Below, piece by piece: positions 1 to 12,262 of a stretch of 64,000 nucleotides of DNA. This stretch comes from Coptis chinensis. Its lineage: Eukaryota > Streptophyta > Magnoliopsida > Ranunculales > Ranunculaceae. The notes beneath the pieces are model-generated. The model worked only from the letters and a program-made list of their open reading frames with translations, searched no databases and was not told where the DNA came from. The position numbers and the translations under genes are program-made. Location: the NCBI GenBank assembly GCA_015680905.1, contig CM027378.1, forward strand, positions 89,681,501 through 89,745,500. The letters run 5' to 3'. The number at the start of each line of letters is the position of its first letter. The stretch's first letter is position 1.

Positions 1-104
1 GAGTGAATTTTGTTTAATTTTTTTTTAATTCAACTCTAGTTTTTCAATTTGTGATTTCTATTGTTGAATAATAAATATGGTTGTTATTGTTGAATAATTT
101 GTGG
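1..104. repeat. 104-bp direct repeat, left copy (partner 519-622)
   Basis: This stretch matches 519-622 at an offset of 518 bp with few mismatches, and the match ends at GTGG in both. The partner lies at the start of the first intron of the PMD gene, inside the MULE, while this copy lies outside the MULE's putative target-site duplication. It may be the edge of another copy of the same element family, or a local duplication. Positions 105-275 hold nothing I recognise. Confidence 0.75.
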
Positions 105-275
105 TCATGATATGATTCTTAAAGTTTTCTTGTGCCTAGCTACTTTTAAAGGGCCAATAGCCTTACTGTTTGTCCCAATCTCACCTCGAAGTGAGAATAA
201 CATAATGCATGAGTTCATTATTTAACTAACACTTCACATGCAGTCTCACTAAGCAAAATATTCCACTGCTGATAT

Positions 276-284
276 TTAAGAATT
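276..284. repeat. 9-bp target-site duplication, left (TTAAGAATT)
   Basis: TTAAGAATT here is repeated exactly at 13830-13838, directly outside the two inverted ends of the MULE. Nine bases is the usual target duplication length of Mutator-superfamily elements. Confidence 0.7.
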
Positions 285-325
285 AGTCCTATATTGGGCA
301 CCACACAAATTGGATTGGACAGCCT
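285..325. repeat. MULE terminal inverted repeat, left
   Basis: It pairs with the reverse complement of about 13794-13829. The inner 21 positions match at 17, and the outer part is degenerate with a short gap. Its first bases (AGTCCTAT) resemble the tip of the smaller element at 60977 (AGATTCCTAT). Confidence 0.6.
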
Positions 326-516
326 CCAGCCCAATACACCCCACCTAAATCGCGAAAACCGGAAAAACATTTTCAACCGGTATCAAAAACCAACTCAAAC
401 CAAAACTCGCGTACCAAACCAAAACTCAACCAAAAATCCAAAAACAAACCAAAAATTTGTGTAAGGATAGTTTCGTTGGTGCAAACAAAGATTTCTTCAG
501 TTTTGAATATCAATTG

Positions 517-1835
517 GTGAGTGCATTTTGTTTAATTTTTTTTAATTCAACTCTAGTTTCTCAATTTGTGGTTTCTATTGTTGAATAATAAGTATGGTTG
601 TTATTGTTGAATAATTTGTGGTTTCTATTGTTGATTTTTACCCAATGCAAGTTGTTTGGACTGTTGGTTTCGTATTGTTTGAGAAAACTTGAAATGACCC
701 GATGAGGTCGTTTTGAAGAAGCACCAAACGACCCAGTGAGGTCGTTTGAATGTTTGTTTGTTTGTTTTTTTTTTTTTTTTTTTTTTTAATATTCTAGAAT
801 ATTCTTTGTATTCTTGATTGTGGAAATGGCCCAAACGACCCAGTGAGGTTGTTTGATTATAATGCTGGAGAGGTTGTTATTGGTCTTGGAAAATTTGTTT
901 TGGTGGAATGGGATAGGCTTTTTAGCCATGCGTGTCTTGAGGATGGGTACTCTATTGTATTGAGAGAATAACAAAGTTATTGCCACACCATTTGATTGAC
1001 ATATTGCACCCATCTGAAGGTATTCTTTAGCTCTTATCCATGGGTTATGGTTTTTGGCCGAAGTTAGCTTCTGACGAATTGCCTAGCCTCTTTGTCGTAA
1101 GTGTATATCTGCTTATATCAAAATAAGTTTTACTTACCAAAAGATAAGAAAAATTTGCTTACGATTCACGATTCTTTCACACTATCCATTGGTTATCCTT
1201 AAAACTTCTTTAACCATATATGAGTTTACCTTTTGTCAATGATAGTTGCGCATCTCATAGTTAGTCCTCATTGATTGTGTCTAATATTTTCATTTCCTAT
1301 CTTGTATTGGGTAAACATAGAATCTACAGAGTCTCATTTATGCTTAGTTAAATGTGAAAAGCTAGTCTGGAAGTATTTTGGTTTGATAATTAACCTAGTC
1401 TAGAGCTAAGTTTTCTTTGATTATGTTAGCTTGGTTTATTTATGGTTGTACATCTATCTATTATGTATTAATTGTTGTTTCTATCTATTATATGAAAAAC
1501 AATTTTAGTTCTCATAGTGATTATTGCTTAAATGAGATATTTCCTGTCTTGAGGATTTTATTTGTTTTATAGGTTTCATGTCTTTCATCTTATTATTATT
1601 GACAAATATTTTTTTTCATGATTGATTTTTTACATGTTATTTTTGGCTTACTCCCTTATTGAATTAAGGAGCCAATTAAAAACAGGTTATCATTCAAAGG
1701 TAGTTCTCCTAGTGCTTGATGTACAAACATACATAGTGAGGGATACACCTCAATTCCTCCATCTTGTTGTTCTCATAGTGCATAAATTCATCCATTATTT
1801 ATAGTTACTAATACTTGTTTTATTTTTTTTTGTAG
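517..1835 (+). other. Putative first intron of the PMD gene
   Basis: A transcript leader would end at 516, followed by a GTGAGT donor at 517. A T-rich tract ending in TTTGTAG at 1835 gives the acceptor. The interval is AT-rich and non-coding. It holds the right member of the 104-bp direct repeat and the palindrome pair at 691-856. Confidence 0.4.
691..856. repeat. CAAACGAC inverted repeats, left sub-terminal group
   Basis: Three imperfect palindromes of the form (C)AAACGACCC-n-GAGGTCGTTTG lie at 691-713, 724-749 and 829-856. A poly-T run (about 763-787) separates the second and third. The same core recurs in the other arrays of this element. Confidence 0.7.
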
Positions 1836-3311
1836 CAATGGTTGGGTCCTCGATCAAAGAATGTGAAGAATGTAGCGAAAACTACATTCAAGGGTGTGAA
1901 GAAGTTGTTAGGCGGCGGTTCCTCTTGTGATGACGCAGTTGGAAGAAAAAGATAAAAGGCAGAGGGCTTAACGGCATCAGCGCGTAGAGGGGACCACAAA
2001 GAAAAAGAGGTTCCTGAAGTTCATTCATCGAGTGAAGATAGTATATATAGTGTAGATAGTGATAACAATGTAGGTTTAGATATAAATATGGACAAAGGGA
2101 AGAGTATAGTGGAAGAGGCGAGTGAGGAGAGTGAGGAAGGGGAAGAGGAGGGTGATGAGGGGGAAGAGGAGGAGGAGCAGGATGATGATGTGGAAGAAAA
2201 TGTGGTAGAAGTCGTACCATAAGTGGAAGAAACACCTCTGGTATTGGATTTTGTGAGAAAATCCAATGATGATTTGGAGTTTAAAAGAGGTGAGTATGGG
2301 GGTGGCCCGTATGAGTCAGAGTTGATAACCATGTGGTGCATGTCGCTCGCGATGTTTGGGAGAGAAAAGTAATATTTTGATTTTCTGTAGTACTTTGATT
2401 TTCTTTTACAAAATCTTTTGTTTCTGCTCATATATATCTAATGCGTGTTTGGTTGTTTCAGGAGAATCGCGGAGCGTTGAAGTGTGTTTCGCACTTAGCG
2501 AAGTTCTGCTAATGGGATTTCATGAATGAATTTAGAAGGTCTCCGAGATTTGCCCACGAGCTAAGAAAGACTGGGTTGTATAATCTCGTGTTAAGTTATC
2601 ACGAGCATATGGATTCACCATTGGTTTATGCGTTTATGGAAAGATGGCATCCGGAGACCAACACCTTCCATATGCCATTTGGGGAGATGACTGTGACTTT
2701 GGACGATGTTGTGCAAATTTGTGGAGTCACAATTAGAGGAAGAGCGATGCAAAGGGACAATGAGTTGAACTTACAACAGTCGATAAATCTCCTACACCGT
2801 GCTCTGGGTTTCCCCATTGCTTTGATTAAGGCAGAGATGGAAGCTAACAAGTTCACTTCAAAAGTAAGGCTAGAATTTCTTCAAAAGCATTTTGCTAACA
2901 AGGTTCATGATAACCCCATATGTGATGATAACCCCATTGAAGGTAGGAAGGAGAAGGCCTCGAAGTTCGCAGGAAGTCCAACGGGATGTGCTGTTTTTTC
3001 TTCGTCAGCTTTTATCCTATTTTTCTTTGGATGTGCTTTTGTTTTATCGACAAGTCCGGGAGATTATTTTTTTAATGAGTGTCTCTATGTTATCCGAGGC
3101 GTTGTTAAAATTTAGTGAGATAGGAGAGTGGTGCATGGGGTGCAACAGTTTTGGCATTTTTGTATAGAGGTCTTGGGGCCTCTATGCCACATGTCGCTGT
3201 TAAAATTTAGTGAAACCGGCTATATGACTCTTCTACGTAAAACTTTAGTATTTTAGAGATTATTTTTTTTTAATGTTAATTTTATTACTCTCAATCAATA
3301 TGTTAACTATT

Positions 3312-3355
<44 letters not shown>

Positions 3356-4260
3356 CGGGATCTATGAGCACTTCCCCGTATTTAGACCAATCCCAAACAT
3401 GGACTATAGCTTGTCTCTCAAAGCCATAGACACCACAATAAGTCGCTTTCTACACTATGACGATACAACGCATGCATTGCAGTATTATCGAGCGATACTT
3501 GATGATATGAATTGTTTCAATGTAAGTATTTAAGTTTGTTTATATTATTATTTTTTAGTAATTGATCATTAGAGTTGTTAATGACATTTTGATTTTGTTT
3601 AAGGTTGATTGGCATCCCTACAATAATGTCAGAGCTACAAGCCCGATCGATGACATTGTATTTTTTTTAAGGATTGTGATGTTTTTTTAACATTTTCGAG
3701 CTTTACGCTGTCACAAGGGTTGTGCATCAGTTGGGTCACATGCAGCTTATACCCGTAGATCCTCCAACACCAAATTGGAGGACAAGAACTATAGCAGGAC
3801 TCGGGTATGAGGTGAAATGGACCAATATTGGGCCAACTTATTGGGAGTTATGGTAGAATCACGTAATCCAACCCTGCAATCGATGACCTATCTCGTCTTA
3901 TCCATGAGAGTGTCATCCAAACTACATGACTTGGTATGAGAGGAATTCTCACATTTGATTGGTGAACCCTGAGCGTCTTCCTATTCATTTCTTCCTGGAG
4001 ACACTTCCTAACTGTTCACCGATTGTGAGTATTGTGATTTTTAATTGAGTTTCTCTAATTGTGATTTTTTGCATTCGATTAGTAACTTATCTTGATTTCC
4101 TTTTTTTCGACAGAACAACGTCATCAATGAAACTAGTCGCAAGCTAGAGAGAGGTCTGCAATTGGCTGGAAATAATATTCCAGAGGAAGCAATATTTTCC
4201 TTCGAACAGGCGTACAACTTGACTAAGTGCAAGTACAGTGGTGGGAGTTATAATGAATGA
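1836..4260 (+). pseudogene. Plant mobile domain (PMD, MAIN-like) gene of the MULE, degenerate
   Basis: Known: PMD proteins (Arabidopsis MAIN/MAIL type) occur as host genes and inside plant transposons. Seen: an acidic Glu/Asp-rich exon (1836-2368) ends in a GGPYESEL motif followed by HVVHVARDVWERK, as at a PMD start. After an intron (2369-2461), a second exon opens with ENRGALKC and runs into ERWHPETNTFHMPFGE and MTVTLDDVVQICG, the hallmark PMD segments. Later exons give YEHFPVFRPIPN (about 3363), VDWHPYNN (from 3604) and FELYAVTRVVHQLGHMQLIP (about 3697). The last exon (4114-4260) ends in FEQAYNLTKCKYSGGSYNE. Decay: in-frame stops in the acidic exon and after AKFC, plus frameshifts near 2330, in the middle exons and near 3680. 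A (TA)n tract at about 3316-3353 lies just before one exon. A homologous last exon lies at 61930-62064. Start codon not determined. Confidence 0.75.
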
Positions 4261-4494
4261 ATTTGTAATTTGTAAGGAATATATGGATGGATGTTTGATT
4301 TTGAATGATGTTTGATTTTGGAATTAATGATGTTTGGAATTTGTTGTTATTGGATTTTGAATGAATGATGGATGTTTGTGTTTGTTGTTAAGTGGAATTT
4401 GTTGTTATTTGATGTTAAGTGGAATTTGATGTTTGTGTGGTTGTATGGATATAAAAGTGTTGTAAAAACAAAATAAAATTCTAAATTTTGTTTG

Positions 4495-4830
4495 TCCAAA
4501 CGACCCAACCACATCGTTTAGTATAAAGGCCAAACGACCTAACCACATCGTTTGGTATAAAGATCAAACGACCACTTCAGATCGTTTGGCTAAAAAAACA
4601 AACAACTTTTCTCAAATGACCAGCTTAGACCGTTTGGCTCAAAGCTCAAACGATCCAGCCACATCGTTTGGTATAAAGGTCAAACGACCAGCTCAGATCG
4701 CTTGGCTAAAAAAACAGACAACTTTTTTCAAACGACCAGCTCAGACTGTTTGGCTTAAAGATAAAATGACCAACCCACATCATTTGGTTCAAAGGTAAAA
4801 CGACTTGACCATGTCGTTTGGGGTAAAATC
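4495..4830. repeat. Array of about nine CAAACGACC / CGTTTGG inverted repeats
   Basis: About nine consecutive imperfect palindromes, each near 26 bp, have left arm CAAACGACC and right arm ATCGTTTGG. They are spaced every 30-45 bp, with AT-rich linkers such as TATAAAG and CTAAAAAAACA. They lie between the convergent 3' ends of the PMD gene and the transposase-OTU gene. Arms degenerate to CAAATGACC or AAAATGACC toward the right. Any open frame through the array only translates the repeat. Confidence 0.85.
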
Positions 4831-5227
4831 AAGTAAAATCAAATCAAATTACACTTATTCCAAATTACATCAAAATATCATATTGACAATATACGAACAT
4901 TATTTCCAAATCACTCGATTGCCGTCCGAATCAACTTAGTCGATCACTCTGTTTCCAAATCAAATCAAATAAAAGCCTTAACATTATTTCCAAATAACAT
5001 AAAAATCAAATAAAATTACAATTGTTCCAAATTACACCAAAATAACATGTCAAAATGAATTTACAAATTACATCAAAATATCATATCAACAACATACGAA
5101 CAACATAGTTGATAAGATGTACTGTTGGGTCTTCAACAGGCTCGTCTTCCCATATTAGATTGGAAATGTTCAATGCCACAAATTGCAATTGCCTTGTTGT
5201 GAATGTCAAATTCTAACTTCCAGCAAT
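4831..5227. other. AT-rich spacer between array and OTU 3' end
   Basis: Short fragments such as AAATCAAAT, ATTTCCAAAT and TTACATCAAAATATCATAT are repeated here. I see no gene. The segment is absent from the second copy, whose homology starts at 5228. Confidence 0.5.
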
Positions 5228-5245
5228 ATCATATCGAGCTCTAAG

Positions 5246-5701
5246 TTATTGGCTCATTACTAGAGGAACCAGACAATCTTCAACAAGTTCAACATTGGCA
5301 AAATGATTTCCACCAACATGTGTGTTACCGAATACTTTTTTCACTCTCTCAGGATTTGCTTGAGTTCTCAGTGGCATAATAAAAAAGCACTGACGAGCTC
5401 CTAAATGCAGGAGGACAACATTAAATCTTGAAACAAATAGGTATCCAACAAAGGGCATGCTCATCCACTTATTTAAAGGTGCGTAACCTTCTTCATGTAG
5501 GATTATTTTCATCACATAAACAACCTCATTTTGAGTGTACAAAGTACAATAAAGGGGGAAGTGGTTAATAAGCCCTTGGTACAAGTCTTTTCTTATCTGT
5601 GGCAAGTCTTCTTGACTTCTTCCTAATGTAATGCACAAAGCTCTATAACCGCAGTTGCCATCGCCAACAGGGTCATCAACTCTAACAATGTATTTGTGCA
5701 T
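5246..5701 (-). CDS. OTU-type cysteine protease domain of the MULE, copy 1
   Basis: An open stretch of about 150 residues has the OTU signature: GDGNCGYRAL around residues 13-22 with the Asp and nucleophile Cys, and GGNHFANVEL near residue 130 with the catalytic His. Known: OTU domains are deubiquitinating cysteine proteases, and plant MULE transposases are often fused to or accompanied by OTU or Ulp1 proteases. The frame opens upstream toward the transposase linker, so this is probably the 3' part of a fusion rather than a free gene. It is the best preserved part of the element: both copies keep the catalytic residues, and copy 2 has changes just before the GNCGYRA motif. Confidence 0.8.
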   Translation of the reverse strand: MHKYIVRVDDPVGDGNCGYRALCITLGRSQEDLPQIRKDLYQGLINHFPLYCTLYTQNEVVYVMKIILHEEGYAPLNKWMSMPFVGYLFVSRFNVVLLHLGARQCFFIMPLRTQANPERVKKVFGNTHVGGNHFANVELVEDCLVPLVMSQ

Positions 5702-8082
5702 TTTTCAGGAATATCTAACCCGTAATCGTTAGGACCACTCGTATTTCCAAAGTCTAACCCATCTTTCACATTTTGTGGTGTGGCTGTTTTAGGAGAAGCC
5801 TTATTTCTTGGTGTGGTTGTTTTTTGAGAAAACTTCTTTCTTAGTGTGATGTGGGTGTTTTGGGTTTGTATTTTTGGAGAAGGTTTCTTTCTTGGTGTGG
5901 TGTGGATGTTTTGGGTGGGCGTACTGTTTGGTTGTGATGATATCCACTCCTCATGGTCACGTTGAGAATATTTAAAATGAGATGAATCTCGCTTTGAAGA
6001 GTTCTCATCTCAAGTTGGAAGCTTTCTCCTGCAGCTACTTTTCAGTCGACCTTTGGTTTTTGCTTCCTCACGAGGCGGTACTAGCCATGTACTTTATGGT
6101 ACGGCAATCTCCATAAACTTCCTAATCATAACCCTCTGCTCTTCTTCAGAAACAATTGCAAACCTTTTCATGAACAAGTCGATCGAAGGTGTAACATCGG
6201 GACCAACACCCACTGACACATTGGGAGAAGCAAACAATATTTTCCAAAAGGGGTCGATAGCAGTCAAAGGAATGGACCACTCTTACTCTTCAAACTCAAT
6301 TAATTCATGAACACATGACAATCCATGGCTCGTGCACAAATAACACCAACACCTGATCTCTCCATTTTAACACGCTTTACGTAGGTATCTATTTCTTCAT
6401 ATAGTAAGTCCAAACACTTGCGTGAGACAAGACCTCTGAGTTCATGAAACAAAAGAATCTGGTGGTGGTGATGAGTTACAATCATACTCCTCTCGAAGGT
6501 AGCTCTAATCTCAGACATCTGGATCTCTAAAATCGGGTGGATTAAGCTAAACATACTCAAAAAATCATGACAGTTTGCATTTTCTAATACACACTTCACC
6601 TGAGCATGAGACCCTTCAACTCTATTGGTCGTTGTACTCCCAAAGTGAATGTGTTGGTTAGTCCAACAACATATGAATCGATCCCTGTGAGAAAACCAAG
6701 TCTCTCGCAAATAACTAACACAATTGGAGTACTCAATCCTGTAATATTTTTCCAAAGCATCTCATCTATGCTGGAAAATAATCTCTGTATTCGATTTGAC
6801 TACAGTGTTCCATGAGAACTGGGCCTTGTCTACACGTTCTGTGGTTGGAAAAATATCGTAACATTTTGAAAGGACGCACGTAGCGATATGCCATCTACAT
6901 AGATGTTTGTGTGCGTTAGGAAAATCTTTGTCAGCGGCACTCATCAGGGCCAAGTTCCTGTCAGACACGATCACGGATGGACTTATGTTACCAAGCAAGC
7001 CACTAAACTGATGTAGGGCCCACTCATAGTCGACTATTGTTTCAGACTAAAGCAGCACCTGACACACGGTGAAAGACTTCCACGTTGAACTCACCCTAAC
7101 ACATTGTACGAAAAGCCACCGATACCTGTTAGTTTTGTAGGTATCGTCTAACATGAAAATTGTTGGAAAAGTCCGAGCCAACTTAACACCTTATGGATGG
7201 GCCTATAACAACCCCGTTATCTCCCTCGTATTTTCATCCTCTCAACTCCTCAAAATAATGTTCTTTTGCTAACAACTCACGCGATCTCAGTAATTGTGTG
7301 AGACCTTATATCCAAATCTCACCTTCGCCGCGCTTACAGTGTAGACTTGGGATATACTATATATGTTTTCATGATACCTATTCTTGATGGAATCCAGAAT
7401 TTGTTTAGGCTTTATTCCACACTTACTCATCTATGACAAGTACTCGAACTCTAGAATGGTCAGACGAGTAGCAAATGCATGTCCTTCAAGGGTCTTCACC
7501 AATATATGGTTGTGAATATCATTTCTAACTTTTATTTTCCAACTATCGACAATGCCGCGTTGGAAAACATCTTTTAATTTAAATGGACATCTCAATTTCT
7601 TGGTTCCCGCCCTTCTCTTATTAGCCCTCCCTTCGTCTTCCTTCTTATGTGACCGATACACACCCGAGCACTCGCAAGCCAAATTCAATCTTGCTACTCG
7701 GTTTCCCTTAGCATACTCCGACTTTTCAATAACCACAACCACATTAACTTGTTTTTCTCTAGCGGTTGCCCAACCAATTGCCTCGCTACGTGTATAAAAG
7801 ACCTAAACACATAAAAAATAACAACTATTATTAATACATTAATAAAATTACATTTAGAAAAAAAAAAATGAAATCAATGCCTACTCCATCATACCTCTTC
7901 TTTATTATATCACTTAAAATCGATTGACAATCCACGTTATTCGAGTTTGCAGAGGATCGGTTCTCGGATAGCGACAAAGGATTCTACATATAGAATAAAA
8001 CAAGAGTCTAAAACAATTTGTGTAATGAGGGATTTCAAAATCACAAAAAAAAATGAACTTCTCACTAAATTTAGTCCAAACT

Positions 8083-8290
8083 ACCCAGTCATGTAGTTCC
8101 ATAAAGGGTCCAAACGACCCAACTATGTAGTTCCATAGTGGGTCCAAACGACCCATCCATGTAGTTCCAACCTAGCCATATATGTAGTTCCATAGAGGGT
8201 CCAAACGACCCAGCCATGTAGTTCCATAGTGTCCCCAAACGACCCAGCCATGTAGTTTTGTAGTGTCCCCAAACGACCCAGGTTGTTTGG
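8083..8290. repeat. Tandem array with CAAACGACCCA core, copy 1
   Basis: Five to six units of about 36-39 bp contain GGTCCAAACGACCCA and CATGTAGTTCCATAG. Copy 2 is at 41721-41938. The minus strand is partly open through it, so it may have lain in an intron or coding linker of the transposase gene. Confidence 0.8.
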
Positions 8291-8479
8291 GCTTGGGTTT
8301 TGAATTCATTCCATCAATCAAGTGATTTGCATTCATTCTAATCAATGCTCTCTTGTAGATTCATTCATTCAATCAATCAAGTGTTTTGTATTCATTCTAA
8401 TCAAGTGTTACCTCATTATTTAGGTTTACTTGTCTTAGCTTTGTCGTTGACGATTTCTCGGCATCTCATTTGCTCGACT

Positions 8480-8484
8480 AGTCG
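8480..8484. repeat. 5-bp target duplication AGTCG (left)
   Basis: AGTCG here is repeated at 12258-12262, on either side of the insertion 8485-12257. The uninterrupted site in copy 2 reads CTAGTCGCATC (about 42126-42136). Confidence 0.65.
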
Positions 8485-11400
8485 TGTCACACCCCGAATT
8501 TCGACAGAATTCGGAAAAACATTATTTGTCCCCGACTCTTCGATCTCCGAGGTGTGACGCACTCTCCACTTCCAAAAACCCATAAACAGTTTAAAATATG
8601 CGGATAATTAAAAACCAATAAAAATTTCCATTATACAAAAGTCTTCTTCATTACAAAAATTCCCAATTAAGGTTAGGTTACAAATCTCTTTTCAATAACT
8701 CTTTAATTAAAATATACAAATGAGAATACAAAAACATTGTCTAGATTGAAAAAGCTATATCACCTCGAGGAAAAACAAAACGTGTCCGGAGAAGTAACGC
8801 TTAATGCAAACCACAAGCGTGCACCACTCTTCTTCAACACTAAACCTGGCTAAAACTTATCAACTATGTTCATTGAATGAACACACCCGGATAAACAAAC
8901 ATGCAAATCGGTTGACATTATAAAATGCTTTGGTGTGAGTAGCTCTAAAAACAACATATACTTATACAAATATATACATACTCCATACGGTAGTTAGTTC
9001 CTCCACCGAAAAACTTTAACTTTCAAATCCACTAATACAACATCTTTAAGATAATAATCTAGGCAGTAGTTCCTCCAATCGAGGCCTTTAACTTCCCACT
9101 AACCACAAAACAAACTATAATGCATCATAAATAAGGCATTTAGTTCCTCCACGAGGCTTTTAGGTTATAACTAAACTACTAACCGACCAAACATATACAA
9201 TCATCTATCTAGAGATATATTATTTACTAACATATTACCATAATTATATTAGTTTAGACTTTCTTTGTGTGTCCCTAAAATCACGTCGTATCTATGTCTT
9301 TACCTAGTTTCCGCTACCACAATCGCAAACCCAACGCAACATGTACATCCACATGCCTCCCTTTACATAATGAGCCACTCAGTGCGCGTAACCACCACCG
9401 GGAAATGGATGCCGCGACACCGTAAATCCTCACACGAAGCCAAATCTATGTAAGACCGCCACTATTCGCATAAAATATTATGCATCATCGTTCTATTTTC
9501 ATGAACGGAATAATCAAGCCACTTATTCGGCTACGCCAGAGGGAGGGTTTACCGAAGGCCATTCGGATTAACTCAAACGCCGGGAAGGGCCAATCACATG
9601 AGTTGTTGTAGTCGGGTTCTGTGGATTTTCGTTATGTAATTTATTCGGTGTCATAAATGCGTTAATGACTCATAAACATTCCACTATATCACGCGCGCGG
9701 TCAATTACCTTATTGCACTAAGCCATAATATTTAGAAACATCTCAATTATATCTCATAACCAAATTTCATTCTTTCACGTACAATATATTATTGCACTAC
9801 ACCACACTCCCCGGTGGGCAAATATTCATCAATACTATCTTACCTCATAGTAGCATCTCACATATAAAATAATGGAGTGTATATACATTTCTCCAAGATA
9901 TTGTCTTAATATAAATATCCCAACATATGATATCATGTCATAATGCTTCAACGTGATCGCGATACATTTTTATTATAACGATTAGGAATATAATATCTCC
10001 TAACATCTCAATATCGCCACGGTGTCAAAATACACAACATCAATGTCAAATCTTTCTTAGATAATGACAACCAAATATATATACTAGCTTCCACAAGATT
10101 TTATTACTATATGTGTCCATATAATATACACATAAAACGTAGCCAATTAAGGCGGTCAAAGTCCACAATCAAAGTCCAATATATATATACTTTACACCTA
10201 CTCACGCCAAATCTAAATTAGATAATGACTAACCAAGTTATACCATATCGACAATATTTTATTACTATATTTGTCCATATAAACAAATATGTGAAAAAGC
10301 TGAAAAGTCAACATTCACAAATAATCGGTCAAAAGTCAAACGTCATTAAATGTCAAAGTTAACGGTCGACGGTCAAAGTCAAAGTCAACACATCATGGTC
10401 AAAGTCAACGCATCATGGTCAAAATCAAAGTCAACCCATCATGGTCAAAGTCAACACATCATGGTCAAAGTCAAAGTCAACCGATCATGGTCAAAGTCAA
10501 CACATCATGGTCAAAGTCAAAGTCAACCCATCATGGTCAAAGTAAACACATCATGGTCAACGTCAAAATCAACACGTCATTGTCAAAATCAAACTCAACA
10601 TGTCATGGTCAAAGTCAAAGTCAACCCATCATGGTCAAAGTCAACATATCATGGTCAAAGTCAAAATCAACCCATCATGGTCAAAGTCAATTCATCATTG
10701 CCAAGGTCAAACTGTCGTTTCCGTGTTCGACAGGTCCAGGGTCATAGCCATGGTTCATGGCTAAGGTCAAAGGTGCATGGCTCATGGGCTCATGACCAAG
10801 GTAATGGTTCGGACCTAACTGCCTAAAACCTTAAACCTTAACCCGAAGTCTAAACACATAAAGACCAGAAAGATCTATTTTAAGTCCAATGGATTTGGTC
10901 CAAGCATATTAGAAATCGCCCAAAACAGGTTAAGGATCGCCCAAAAGGAAAACTAATTAAACCGGTCCAACACACAAATGGTTCGACCCATCAATCTAAC
11001 CGAATCGGGTCCACAAATTAAAACAAAACCGGCCCAAATAGCTAATAGAATTTGGCCCAAACAACTAAAACAAACCGGCCCAAAAAACTTAAACATTTCG
11101 CCTGCTACAAATGAAAATAGATCGCCCAAAAACTGAAACCGACCCAGCCCAGCCCAAGCCGATCCACGCTTCTTCTTCCTCACCCATTCTCTCCCTCCAC
11201 CACCACCAAAATCGACCACCCCAAATCGGCCACCACCCCTCACTTCATCAAACCGATTTTTACCCAAATCCAAAACCAAACAACATTAATTAAAGCAAAA
11301 CCCCAACTCATACAATCCAAACCTTACCAAACTAGATCTAAAAGTTTTATCACCGCCATTAATGGCTTCCCCAAGCTCCCCGCCCCTCACTTTCGGCACA

Positions 11401-12257
11401 GCCCTCACACACTACACCACCCCATTACAACCAATCGCCCATCAACCAACGAAATCAACCAACTAACGGTTCAACCCATTTTTACGAGTTGTTTGGGCGA
11501 TAATTAACGCCATTTGGGAGCTTCGACCGCACCATTCCAACCTCAAACACACCGATTTCAACCAACAAATACCCCAACACTTCAACCCCATCATCCATAA
11601 TAAAAAAAAAAGAAAACAATAATAGCTTGTATAAATAAAGCATCGACGATTTTAAACCGAAATGATTTTACTTGGGCCTCCATCAACAAATTTTGTCCAA
11701 GCTTCCACTAGCTTCATGCCGACCTCCTGAGTTCGAAAGCACCCAACAGTTCAACGAGCTTTTCCATTTATAAGAAAAATAACAACACGAAAAACAGAAC
11801 TAAACCAATGAAATCTAACAGAATAAAACTTTGACAAGAAAGGATTCATAATGTGGCATTTCGAAGTTTCGGGGAAAAGAAAATCTAACTACACACAATA
11901 TCCGGTTTATATAGACAAGAATTGGAAATTCTAAACGGATAAAAAATCATAGTTCTAGTAGTGGTGAGAGTTAACTCTACTCACTTGTATTAAAACCCGA
12001 CGAATCCCTCGTCGTCCGAATCGTCATAGGCCCACCTCTCCAAAGAAACCGAACCTCTCTCTTCCCATTTTTAATATATTATTTTTCTCTCAACCCTATT
12101 TTCTAGAAAAATGTGTTTATATACTTGGGTCCCAAACCCAAGCCCAACACGCACTCGGCCCAAAACCAGGCCCACGTGATCCCCGATCCAATCCGGCGAA
12201 TTTTGAAAATAAATAATTTAATTAATTAATAAATAGAAAATTTGATTTAAAAATCTA
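8485..12257. mobile_element. 3.77-kb LTR-like insertion, probably a solo LTR, copy 1 only
   Basis: It starts TGTCACACCCCGAATTTCG, a start common to long plant LTRs, and ends ...AAAATCTA. It is flanked by AGTCG on both sides and is absent at the matching place in copy 2. I find no gag or pol. The interior has a GTGTGAC near 8555 that can pair with the start, a GTCAA-rich minisatellite (10330-10720), and near the end an AT-rich region with (AATT)n. The end is not the canonical CA, and copy 1 has 11 extra bases right of the duplication, so the right boundary is slightly uncertain. Alternatives: a large retrotransposon derivative or other non-coding insertion. Confidence 0.6.
10330..10720. repeat. 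Minisatellite of GGTCAAAGTCAAC and CATCATGG blocks
   Basis: About fifteen irregular repeats join GGTCAAAGTCAA to CNCATCAT. Two overlapping open frames here (10350-10826 and 10415-10747) translate only this repeat (QSQHIMVKVN-like) and are not genes. Confidence 0.85.
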
Positions 12258-12262
12258 AGTCG
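12258..12262. repeat. 5-bp target duplication AGTCG (right)
   Basis: Partner of 8480-8484. Confidence 0.6.

Noticed and set aside
4495-4830. CRISPR array
   Set aside because: Units are imperfect palindromes with variable arms and linkers in a plant transposon; no unique spacers and no cas genes.
10350-10826. Open frame of 158 codons
   Set aside because: It only translates the GTCAAAGTCAAC minisatellite; no domain and no splice or homology support.
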